From contig DTSC01000202.1 of NCBI GenBank assembly GCA_012965625.1, positions 1 through 6,336 of the forward strand: a stretch of DNA of 6,336 nucleotides, given 5' to 3'. This document shows, piece after piece, positions 1 through 6,336 of this stretch. The notes below the pieces were generated by a model. The model had not been told where the DNA came from, did no database searches, and saw only the letters and a list, made by a program, of their open reading frames with translations. This stretch comes from Flavobacteriales bacterium (GTDB taxonomy: Bacteria; Bacteroidota; Bacteroidia; NORP154). Each line of letters opens with the position of its first letter. Position 1 is the stretch's first letter. Made by a program: the position numbers and the translations under genes.

Positions 1-314
1 ATTATACCGTTAAAAAAGGACAAACGATACTGGATATTGCAGAAGAACGATTGATAAATGAGTATATGATTGTTTCTGTAAATCCAGGTGTAGATGATTA
101 CAACGACGTGTCTGAAGGACAAAAAATAAAAATTCCGGTAGTTTATGTTAAGAAGAGTATTTTGTATATAGATAAGATCAACTATCTCCCGATAAAACAG
201 GTGATGTATGATGATAAGGGTTTGTTTGAAGAATATGAGTTCCTAAACTTAAAAGTAAATTCGACCATTTATGAGGAGGAATTCACTGAGGGGTATAAGG
301 ATTATAATTTCTAG
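1..314 (+). CDS. LysM domain protein with DUF1571-like C-terminal tail (3' end only)
   Basis: Only the last 103 codons are present; the frame is open to the left edge (first full codon at position 3) and ends in TAG. The visible protein begins inside a LysM module (residues 1-45), opening YTVKKGQTILDIAEER, with NPGVDD in the middle and closing EGQKIKIP. LysM binds N-acetylglucosamine polymers such as peptidoglycan, which suggests a periplasmic or envelope location. Residues 46-103 (including LYIDKINYLPIKQVMYDDKG and the end YKDYNF) resemble the C-terminal part of the DUF1571 family, which has a LolA-like lipoprotein-carrier fold, from memory of Bacteroidota proteins that carry a LysM insert in that domain. 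A TTG at 51 could be read as a start but lies inside the LysM, so it is not the real one. The LysM call is strong and the DUF1571 call moderate. The gene converges on the minus-strand operon. Confidence 0.8.
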   Translation, partial: YTVKKGQTILDIAEERLINEYMIVSVNPGVDDYNDVSEGQKIKIPVVYVKKSILYIDKINYLPIKQVMYDDKGLFEEYEFLNLKVNSTIYEEEFTEGYKDYNF

Positions 315-369
315 TTGAAATAAATTGAGGCACAACAGCTCAGCATAATCCTATTAGATTTAGGCAAGC
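315..369. other. Convergent intergenic gap, no clear terminator
   Basis: These 55 bases separate the stop codons of two converging genes. Only weak inverted repeats of about 4 bp are visible (TGAG/CTCA near 326-343 and CCTA/TAGG near 350-364), with no GC-rich stem and no T-tract. A strong intrinsic terminator for either gene is not apparent. Confidence 0.4.
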
Positions 370-1554
370 TCATAAAAAACATTGACCTTCTCCGCGATAA
401 GTCCTTACTTCACCTGCAATTTTTCCTTCAGCAATTAAAAGAAGGGTGTTAAATCTTTCGCAAAGCTCGCCCGCCTTGCTATGCCTCATAAAAATTGGGT
501 CTCCTAATTCCAGAGAGGTTTTTCCCTTGTATTCAATAGGGGTCTGTACTTCACCAGCACCTTCATTCTTAGTAAGTCTGGCTCCACTGGGGAGATAAGG
601 CACAGGTTGCTTGTCGGATGCCACAGAGCCAGAAGCGATATACCCTCCTCCATGGCAGGTGTATATCCCCGGTTTTGGTTTACGGACAACCTCTATTGCA
701 TAACCAGCAGAGGGTAGATGCTTGAACCCAGAATAATTGTCAAACAATGCGGATGCGTAGAAGCCCGAGCCCACGGTAAGCTCTGTAACAACCTCTTCTT
801 CACGTGTGGATTCCAGGCTTCCAGTTCCGCCACCGTTGACAAGCTCCAATTGTGCTCCCATCCCATTTAATCCTTCTACAACCTCTTTCCTCCTTTTTGC
901 CTTTATGGAACTGCTTTTTAGAGCTTTTACCATGAAGTTCTTGAAGCTCTGACCAGGATAATTATCTCCTAACCCAGCAATCTGTGCTTCATACCCCATA
1001 ATTCCTTCCAGCTTTAAATTACTGCAGTTTTTAATTTTTTCAAATAATTTACATGCTATATTCTTGCTTCTTATTCCACTTCGCCTTACCCCAAAATGAA
1101 GTCCGGGAAAGCTGGAAGACATGTCAATATCCAGGCATACTGGCAGGCATACATCCGCTTGTTCTGCTATTTCCTGATGAATGTGAATGTGTTCCAGAGA
1201 ATCTATCATTAGGATAACCTTTTTGTCCTTGCCAATTTCTTCGCAAGCAAGTTTGATTAATGGTTTCTGGCAAGTGGGGTAAGCAACCAAGAGGTCATTA
1301 AATCCAGAGCTGCTTAGATATACTGCTTCCGGAATAGTAAAGCACATCAAGCCCTGATACTGGGGGCTCGAATCTAAGACACGTTTAAGCAATGGCTTGC
1401 ACCTTACAGATTTTGTGGCAACTCTGATTTTTTTGTCACCTGCGCGGATGAGAATATTTCTGGCATTCTGGTCAAACAGATCAAGGTCAATATAGGCAAG
1501 AGGTAGTTGCCTGTCGCTAAAGATGTTCTTGTAATATGAATAGTTCCTTTCCAG
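370..1554 (-). CDS. PLP-dependent amino acid deaminase/aldolase (D-threonine aldolase/alanine racemase-like), apparent CTG start
   Basis: Fold-type III PLP enzyme, about 394 residues from the proposed CTG start. Family members (alanine racemase N-terminal barrel plus a C-terminal beta domain, related to D-threonine aldolase and D-serine dehydratase) act on D- or beta-hydroxy-amino acids in the cytoplasm; the substrate here is unknown. Seen in the sequence: LAYIDLDLFDQN at 19-30; KIRVATKSVRC at 42-52, with K48 the likely PLP lysine; MGYEAQIAGLGD near 186-197; NGGGTGS at 240-246, a likely phosphate-binding loop; ELTVGSGFY near 258-266; CHGGGYIASG near 300-309; RHSKAGELCERFN at 357-369, with H358 and C365 placed like the metal ligands of D-threonine aldolases. 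The start is unusual. The first conventional start, TTG at 1392, would remove K48, and between there and the in-frame TAA at 1557-1555 there is no ATG, GTG or TTG. CTG at 1554-1552 sits where family members are expected to begin. It is the last gene of the apparent operon, 53 bp after the ceramidase-like gene. The family call is strong; the exact start and whether the gene is functional are uncertain. Confidence 0.8.
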   Translation of the reverse strand: MERNYSYYKNIFSDRQLPLAYIDLDLFDQNARNILIRAGDKKIRVATKSVRCKPLLKRVLDSSPQYQGLMCFTIPEAVYLSSSGFNDLLVAYPTCQKPLIKLACEEIGKDKKVILMIDSLEHIHIHQEIAEQADVCLPVCLDIDMSSSFPGLHFGVRRSGIRSKNIACKLFEKIKNCSNLKLEGIMGYEAQIAGLGDNYPGQSFKNFMVKALKSSSIKAKRRKEVVEGLNGMGAQLELVNGGGTGSLESTREEEVVTELTVGSGFYASALFDNYSGFKHLPSAGYAIEVVRKPKPGIYTCHGGGYIASGSVASDKQPVPYLPSGARLTKNEGAGEVQTPIEYKGKTSLELGDPIFMRHSKAGELCERFNTLLLIAEGKIAGEVRTYRGEGQCFL

Positions 1555-1607
1555 TTATTCGAAATATTTATACAGCTATGATTAAAAGATTTTTCAAGGA
1601 AATAATA
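1555..1607 (-). other. Intra-operon spacer before the PLP enzyme gene
   Basis: These 53 bases lie between the TAA of the ceramidase-like gene and the proposed CTG start of the PLP enzyme gene. In the minus-strand direction the spacer contains no ATG or GTG in any frame, and its single TTG frame soon meets a stop. It is AT-rich. No hairpin or promoter was recognised, so co-transcription with the upstream gene is the simplest reading. Confidence 0.45.
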
Positions 1608-3365
1608 TTAAAACTTCTTGACACCATTTACATAGAAGCTGCGATTTGCTATATCATTTTCAGAGAAATCTTCAGGTTGTGTTTTAGTATCAAAATCTCT
1701 TTCTGGTTCACGTTTAAGCATTTCATTAGCCATTAATTTTATTTTTGTTGAATATGCCGCCTGCGTCCACTCTCCAAAAACAGTATGTCCTCCTTCATAT
1801 AATTGGTGTTGGTATTCTTCATATGTTGTGATATATCCACTATAGCAATTGGCATATGGGGCTATAATTACCTTGGATACCCCTCTTTTTATTAAGATCT
1901 CTTCAATTGTTTTCTTAAATCTTCTGCCAGATACAACACTGACTTCTGCTGGAATCCCAATGATTGCAATATTACCAAGGATAAAAAATTGCAAGGGTAG
2001 TACCTGTGGAGTCCATGCATTATTGTCCAGGCTTCCATTTGAATATTGTTTTTTCATGGTTTCCATGCTTTTGTCAAGTATGGAAAGCAAACCCAGTTTA
2101 TTAATATTTCTTTTACCAAGAACCCTCCTCTCACCTGTTTCCATCAATATGTCTTTAACTCCCTGAGCCTCATATTTGCGGTTCATTATTTTAAATTCCT
2201 CCTTAGAGCTAAAAAGGCTTTTAAATTGTTCTGCATATTTTCTTGTTCTGCATAAAGTGGTTGCAAAATTTGCTAAGGAATCTGATATCCCTCTTCCATC
2301 TACTGTCCCCTTGAAGAAGGCTACGCCCATGCAAGCAGGACTAGTCCTTGGCTTGTTTTTATCTGATTTTTTTGATTCTGGAATAAACGCTTCATCTATT
2401 TCCACATTAGAAAAATCAACATACATTAACCCATAATCTATGCTGGTGTCTTTTAGGTGCTCGCTTTCACTTAAACCTTGATAGATTTCAATCGCTTTTT
2501 CAAATTGTAATTTCCCATTGTATTTAGCACTTTTGTAATCATCAGGGAAATTACCCCTCATTTTATTTCTCTTTTCTTCCCAGATAAAATTAGGCATAAC
2601 ATCACCACAGGGCGCTTGGGCAAAGACTGCTAAAAAGTTTTTGTTTTTCACACTGAGCTCTTCCTCAAAAAATGCAGAAGCATAGCCTTTGTTCTCATAA
2701 CAGATCTTTCTGAGATCGCTCCCAACCGTTGTTGTATGGACTCCAAACCAATTAATCATGCCTATTGGTTCATCATTTTCAGCATTTATTTGAAGAACAT
2801 CCATTTCACGATCCACGGCAAGATGCCAATCTTTATCTTTTAGTTTTTCAACATCCGGGTTTGAGTTATACGCAGGCATTGAACGATTAAAGGCTACATT
2901 AATCTTAGGGTCAAAAATGCCACTTCCCAATTTTAATTTTCCAGGTTTAAGGTTGTTTTCAGCTTCTATAATGGAGTCTGAAATACCCTTGACAATGGTG
3001 TTGAACACCTCTGGGACGAATCCTGGAATGCTGAAATTAAAAAGTGCATAATGTGAATATCCACCAGGCCCACTATGAGTATGTTGGGCTGTCAGCATAA
3101 CATTGTCGTAATCGTAAGCTGCGTTAGGGACTTCCTGCTTAAGGGAGCTAATCACCGCCTTTTTTATTGCGATGGTTATAAAGCATATCTCTGCATTTAC
3201 AAAAGCAAATTTCTTTCCAGAGATTGTATCGTTAAAAATAAATGCCCTGCAGTAGAGGGGCGTTTCTATGGCTTCCACTTTCTGATGGGCCATGCCATAA
3301 CCCATCATGCCAACTTCTTTGTAAAATGCTGTTATGTCAGCGCTGCCTGTTCCAATTTCTAGCAT
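1608..3365 (-). CDS. Neutral/alkaline ceramidase-like amidohydrolase, no signal peptide, Met at the nucleophile position
   Basis: 585 residues. Matches the N-terminal catalytic domain of neutral (non-lysosomal) ceramidases (Ceramidase_alk), zinc enzymes that hydrolyse the N-acyl bond of ceramide. Family landmarks in order: GYGMAHQ (22-28); QHTHSGPGGY (94-103), with zinc-ligand candidate H95 and partner H97; NWFGVHTTTVGSD (205-217), with H210; ENKGYASAFFEE (224-235); FAQAPCGDVMPN (248-259); CMGVAFFKGTVDGRG (345-359); IPAEVSVVSG (471-480), with E474; CYSGYITTYEEYQHQLYEGG (507-526), with Y511. These correspond to the His, His, Glu, Tyr zinc site of Pseudomonas ceramidase. The catalytic Ser of the GDVSPN-type motif is Met257 here. 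The protein starts MLEIGTGSADIT, with a TGA two codons upstream of the ATG, so the start is firm and there is no signal peptide, unlike secreted ceramidases. It also ends without the usual C-terminal Ig-like domain. It lies 21 bp downstream of the TonB receptor gene. The family is clear; ceramide as the substrate is doubtful, and another amide or lipoamino acid is possible. Confidence 0.87.
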   Translation of the reverse strand: MLEIGTGSADITAFYKEVGMMGYGMAHQKVEAIETPLYCRAFIFNDTISGKKFAFVNAEICFITIAIKKAVISSLKQEVPNAAYDYDNVMLTAQHTHSGPGGYSHYALFNFSIPGFVPEVFNTIVKGISDSIIEAENNLKPGKLKLGSGIFDPKINVAFNRSMPAYNSNPDVEKLKDKDWHLAVDREMDVLQINAENDEPIGMINWFGVHTTTVGSDLRKICYENKGYASAFFEEELSVKNKNFLAVFAQAPCGDVMPNFIWEEKRNKMRGNFPDDYKSAKYNGKLQFEKAIEIYQGLSESEHLKDTSIDYGLMYVDFSNVEIDEAFIPESKKSDKNKPRTSPACMGVAFFKGTVDGRGISDSLANFATTLCRTRKYAEQFKSLFSSKEEFKIMNRKYEAQGVKDILMETGERRVLGKRNINKLGLLSILDKSMETMKKQYSNGSLDNNAWTPQVLPLQFFILGNIAIIGIPAEVSVVSGRRFKKTIEEILIKRGVSKVIIAPYANCYSGYITTYEEYQHQLYEGGHTVFGEWTQAAYSTKIKLMANEMLKREPERDFDTKTQPEDFSENDIANRSFYVNGVKKF

Positions 3366-3386
3366 GGTAATTCATCAAATAGGCAG

Positions 3387-5813
3387 TTAAACTTTTATGG
3401 TAAACTGAAAAATAAAAGTCCGTGGTGCTTCTATTTGAAGAGGGCGTATCATGTACTCCCGATTCAATAGGTTGTTTATTAAGAATGCAACTTTTGCCTT
3501 CTCTATAAATTGATATGAAAGTCGAGTATCTACAACATAGTCTCCCTCTTCATTTCGATCCTCTCGATATTTCGCAATTCCAGTTGGCAGCAAAGATTTA
3601 TCCAGTTCAATAAAAATCAAGTCCAAATTTTTCATAAAGCTATTGTATCTGTAGCTTATGCCTGCAGACCATTTATTGTAGCTGAATTCCACATCTCCCT
3701 TGACTAAATGTTGGAATCGGTATTTCAATATTCCCGATGTGTCAGAGCTTAACGATTTATACGTAGCTCCTTGGGTTCCTGTCAGAGTATCATCTGGTGC
3801 CAGATTCATTGGATTCATATAGGTGTATCCTGCCAGTATATTTATATTAACAGGTCCAATGTTTCCTCTGCCTACAAGTGATATGTCAACACCTTCTATC
3901 CTCGATTTGGGCACGTTTAAGGATTTAAATCCTAAATTGTCAAGAAAGTTGGTAGAAGACCCCCAATAGCCAAATGTGAATTCAATTGCATTTTCAATTT
4001 CTTGTCTAAAAACTGCCACATCTAAATAGCCCATAAAATCCCCCACTTTAAAACCTTGTTTAATGGCTGCTTCAGCATTCCAGCTGGATTCAGATAGTAC
4101 ATTATGGCTTGGAAAAATATTCATTGGGCCAACAGTTGTACGTATGTATTTTTCGCCAATAGTGGGAAAGCGAAACCCTTCACCATAAGAGGCACGCACA
4201 TATGTGGCTTTTAGCACTCTTGCACTTAGCCCAGCTCTAAATACAGGTTTAGTTTCATTGTCTGTTTCATTGATTTCAAAGTTTTCCCAGCGTGCACCAG
4301 CCGACAAGGTAATGCGATCAAAAAGCTTTTTATCCAGTTGTGTATAAAAAGCAAAATTTCTGGCAAAATTAATTGGAGAACCTTCTTCATTACCAGCAAA
4401 AAGCTCCGAGTTGGATTCTGAATAAGACCCCATTAATCCTGATGTTATATTCATGTCTTTAATATTGACAAATTCCTTGCTGAATTGGTATTCACCATAT
4501 AATAGGGTCGATTGATTTGCTTGATTGTTATCATTGTTATTGTCTTCATAGTACATTCTGGTGCGTAGACTATGCCGAACACCCATCTTGCTATAATAAT
4601 TGATAAATGGGTCTATGTTATATATCGTTTTAATCGTTTTTGTCATTGCTCCTGGGAATGAACGATACATTCCTGTATCTGTGTCTAACATGAGTAACGC
4701 CCCTGCAGATCGAGCATACATGCCATTAAAATTAATTCCAAAGTTCAACCCTTCAATCTTTTTTGATCGATAACGAAGATTTGTGTTCATTCTTATTCTG
4801 TTTTCAAAATCACCACTTTCCTCCCCATACCATCGCAGCCCTTTGGTTTGTTTCAGATCATAGGATTGGCCAGAGATAATTAATTCTTTTCCCATAGCTT
4901 GTCCAGGTCTTACAGTGTCGGGCTCTCCTCCTACATAACCATTATCGCCAAAAATATTACCTCCAATTACCAAGTCGAGGTTTCCAATCTTTCTAGCATG
5001 AAAAAAGTTTATACCTGTATAAGTTGGGTTGGCTTTGTCCCAGTATTTTGCATAATCCCTCTTGGGACTATCATAAACACCTGAATATAGATTTACTTTT
5101 GTCTCGGGCTTGTCCTTTGGGTAAGCGGTTCTAATATTAATGATGCCATTAAGCGCAGCAGACCCATATAAAACCGAAGATGCCCCTTTGATGATCTCAA
5201 TTTGTTCCAGGTTTTCAACAGGAAGAAAATTCCAGCTGGGCCTCCCAGCATCACCTGATAAAACAGGCAGGTCGTCCACCATGATCATCACTCGGCTCCC
5301 TGCACCAAAACTATAACCACTGCCACTCCTTATTTGTGGCTCACTATCTACGATTTGAACGCCTGGAACCTGGTTTATGGCAGTTTCCATCGAAGTACAT
5401 GCTTTATTCTCCACCAGGTCTGGTTTAATAACCGCCATCGATACGGTAACGTCTTCAATCTTTTGTTCAAACTTTCCCGCAGAAACAACGACTGTTCCCA
5501 GGTTTGTGGCCTCCTCCCTTAGGGCGATCTCCAGTATAAAATTCTCTCCGGATTTTATTTCTATTGTTTGTGTTTCAGAATTGCAGCCAAGAAAACGACA
5601 GAGCACTTTATGAATACCCGGCCTTACTGTAATGGTAAAGTTGCCATCAATATCGGTGGCAGTACCTGTTGTGTCATCGACAATTATATTTGCACCGATA
5701 AGGGGTTCTCCATTTTCTGCACTGACTATCTTGCCTTTAAGAGTTCCGTTCTGTGCTAATGCTGTTATTGTTAATAGAGTAATTAGTATACTTGCTGCTA
5801 ATATCCTTCTCAT
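3387..5813 (-). CDS. TonB-dependent outer-membrane receptor with CarboxypepD_reg-like N-terminal domain
   Basis: 808 residues, complete. It is an outer-membrane beta-barrel that takes up a ligand using TonB-ExbBD energy. Domains: signal peptide at 1-20 (MRRILAASILITLLTITALA), with cleavage likely before Q21; carboxypeptidase-regulatory-like beta-sandwich at about 23-98 (LKGKIVSAENGEPLIGANI, then GTATDIDGNFTITV), typical of Bacteroidota receptors; a TonB-box-like stretch GTVVVSAGK at 106-114; plug domain at about 118-230, with VPGVQIVDSEPQIRSGSGYS, the MVDDLPVLSGD loop and IEIIKGASSVLYGSAALNGI near 205-224; then a barrel of about 570 residues with alternating beta strands, ending in FIFQFTIKV. 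The length is normal for the BtuB/FepA-like class, and there is no SusC-specific signature or SusD partner next to it. It is first in the apparent operon with the ceramidase-like and PLP-enzyme genes, so its ligand may be related to their substrates. The ligand cannot be read from the sequence. The start is the ATG that begins the signal peptide. Confidence 0.93.
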   Translation of the reverse strand: MRRILAASILITLLTITALAQNGTLKGKIVSAENGEPLIGANIIVDDTTGTATDIDGNFTITVRPGIHKVLCRFLGCNSETQTIEIKSGENFILEIALREEATNLGTVVVSAGKFEQKIEDVTVSMAVIKPDLVENKACTSMETAINQVPGVQIVDSEPQIRSGSGYSFGAGSRVMIMVDDLPVLSGDAGRPSWNFLPVENLEQIEIIKGASSVLYGSAALNGIINIRTAYPKDKPETKVNLYSGVYDSPKRDYAKYWDKANPTYTGINFFHARKIGNLDLVIGGNIFGDNGYVGGEPDTVRPGQAMGKELIISGQSYDLKQTKGLRWYGEESGDFENRIRMNTNLRYRSKKIEGLNFGINFNGMYARSAGALLMLDTDTGMYRSFPGAMTKTIKTIYNIDPFINYYSKMGVRHSLRTRMYYEDNNNDNNQANQSTLLYGEYQFSKEFVNIKDMNITSGLMGSYSESNSELFAGNEEGSPINFARNFAFYTQLDKKLFDRITLSAGARWENFEINETDNETKPVFRAGLSARVLKATYVRASYGEGFRFPTIGEKYIRTTVGPMNIFPSHNVLSESSWNAEAAIKQGFKVGDFMGYLDVAVFRQEIENAIEFTFGYWGSSTNFLDNLGFKSLNVPKSRIEGVDISLVGRGNIGPVNINILAGYTYMNPMNLAPDDTLTGTQGATYKSLSSDTSGILKYRFQHLVKGDVEFSYNKWSAGISYRYNSFMKNLDLIFIELDKSLLPTGIAKYREDRNEEGDYVVDTRLSYQFIEKAKVAFLINNLLNREYMIRPLQIEAPRTFIFQFTIKV

Positions 5814-6001
5814 ATTATGGGTTTTTTTGATATTCCCTCTAATCTAGCTGTAAAGCTCATAGATTTAATCTGCAAATTAATTAAATATGTAACAAAATGA
5901 CGGTTATTAGCGAAATTTTTTTCCTATTTATTTTTTTGTATTTTTGAAAGATATAAATTTTCCCTTCTTAAAATATTATAATAAATATAAAATCTTTAAA
6001 T
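5814..6001. promoter_or_regulatory. Divergent intergenic region between the receptor operon and the secreted-protein gene
   Basis: 188 bases, strongly AT-rich with long T and A runs, lying between two divergently oriented start codons. It must hold the promoters for both the minus-strand operon and the plus-strand gene. No conserved riboswitch-like structure, long inverted repeat or operator palindrome was recognised. Neither gene has a clear Shine-Dalgarno sequence; the A/T-rich leaders before both ATGs are usual for Bacteroidota. Confidence 0.5.
5939..5946 (+). promoter_or_regulatory. Candidate Bacteroidota -7 promoter element
   Basis: TATTTTTG matches the Bacteroidota -7 consensus TAnnTTTG exactly and lies 55 bases before the ATG at 6002, giving a leader of roughly 50 bases. 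No TTTG/TTG -33 element is visible at the usual distance upstream, and the region is T-rich enough for a chance match, so support is limited. Confidence 0.3.
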
Positions 6002-6336
6002 ATGATGAAAAAACTACTCTTTTTGATGTTTGGGCTAATTTTTATTGTTGGACAACTTGCCATCGCGCAATGTGTGCCGGATCCACAATATACACAACCG
6101 GGAGTTTACCCAGATACAGCAACAGGCCTGCCTTGTGCAGTAAATGGCATATTGTATAATGAAGATATAAATCTTGTTGCTCCTGTTGATACGGTGATTG
6201 GAGGATTTCCGTTACCTATTGATTCTTTGGTTCTTACCTCCTTAACTGGACTTCCTCCCGGTATTGGATATACATGCGGTGGGACACTCAATAACAGCAC
6301 TTACTCTTGGGGAGGAGGAGATGCTGGTTGTATCAA
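6002..6336 (+). CDS. Secreted protein, probable T9SS cargo (5' end only)
   Basis: The frame is open from ATG 6002 (a second ATG follows at once at 6005) to the right edge: 111 codons and no stop. The N-terminus is a textbook signal peptide: MMKK, then a hydrophobic core LLFLMFGLIFIVGQ, then LAIAQ with likely cleavage at or near A22/Q23. The mature part starts CVPDPQYTQPGVYPDTATG and continues with VAPVDTVIGGFPLPIDSLVL, LTGLPPGIGYTC and WGGGDAGCI. The pattern of QC-PDP-YT-PGVYPD, a PIDS segment and TGLPPGxxYxC is one I associate with Bacteroidota extracellular proteins that carry a C-terminal type IX secretion sorting domain. That domain would lie outside the window, so T9SS export is inferred and the protein's function is not known. 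Cysteines at mature positions 1, near 23 and later may form disulfides. The gene is divergent from the receptor operon. Confidence 0.82.
   Translation, partial: MMKKLLFLMFGLIFIVGQLAIAQCVPDPQYTQPGVYPDTATGLPCAVNGILYNEDINLVAPVDTVIGGFPLPIDSLVLTSLTGLPPGIGYTCGGTLNNSTYSWGGGDAGCI

Noticed and set aside
51..314. A separate small 87-residue protein starting at TTG 51
   Set aside because: The frame is open to the left edge, and residues before the TTG (YTVKKGQTILDIAEER) complete a LysM motif, so TTG 51 is an internal Leu codon.
326..364. Possible bidirectional terminator in the convergent gap
   Set aside because: Stems are only about 4 bp, not GC-rich, and no T-tract follows on either strand.
370..1392. 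PLP enzyme beginning at TTG 1392
   Set aside because: This start would remove the conserved N-terminal strand and the PLP lysine at K48, both encoded in the same frame directly upstream.
1849..2436. Several plus-strand open frames of 69-105 codons within the ceramidase-like gene
   Set aside because: They are antisense to a well-supported conserved protein, overlap each other in different frames and have no recognisable domain.
5873..5880. Minus-strand TTAATTTG as a -7 promoter element for the receptor operon
   Set aside because: It misses the TAnnTTTG consensus at one position, and the nearest TTTG upstream is only about 12 bases away, too close for a -33 element.
6106..6300. Minus-strand 64-codon open frame
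   Set aside because: It lies wholly inside the signal-peptide-bearing plus-strand gene and shows no recognisable domain.

Overview
The window looks like chromosomal DNA of a Bacteroidota species (Cytophagales/Flavobacteriales-like). Evidence: a TonB-dependent receptor with an N-terminal carboxypeptidase-regulatory-like domain, a secreted protein whose N-terminus resembles type IX secretion (T9SS) cargo of this phylum, a LysM/DUF1571-type protein, AT-rich intergenic DNA, and no clear Shine-Dalgarno sequences. No RNA gene, mobile element, CRISPR array or long repeat was seen.

Layout. (a) 1-314, plus strand: the 3' end of a gene entering from the left, a LysM module followed by a DUF1571-like tail. 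(b) 315-369: a short convergent gap. (c) 370-5813, minus strand: three co-directional genes that probably form one operon, transcribed right to left. In order these are a TonB-dependent receptor (5813-3387), a neutral-ceramidase-like amidohydrolase (3365-1608, 21 bp downstream) and a fold-type III PLP enzyme of the amino acid deaminase/aldolase (D-threonine aldolase/alanine racemase-like) family (1554-370, 53 bp further on). (d) 5814-6001: an AT-rich divergent promoter region. (e) 6002 to the right edge, plus strand: the 5' end of a secreted protein with a clear signal peptide, cut by the window end.

How the genes may work together (inference). The receptor could bring an amide-containing compound across the outer membrane. 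The ceramidase-like enzyme, which has no signal peptide, could hydrolyse the amide bond. The PLP enzyme could then cleave, deaminate or racemise the released amino acid or hydroxy-amino acid. An N-acyl amino acid or aminolipid would fit, but nothing in the sequence names the ligand, and no inner-membrane transporter is present in the window.

Two sequence anomalies stand out. First, the PLP enzyme has no ATG, GTG or TTG start upstream of its catalytic lysine. The protein-like reading frame runs back to a CTG directly after an in-frame stop, so the gene either starts at CTG or has lost its start. Second, the ceramidase-like protein keeps the zinc-site residues but has Met where neutral ceramidases carry the catalytic Ser, so it may act on another substrate, use another mechanism, or be inactive.
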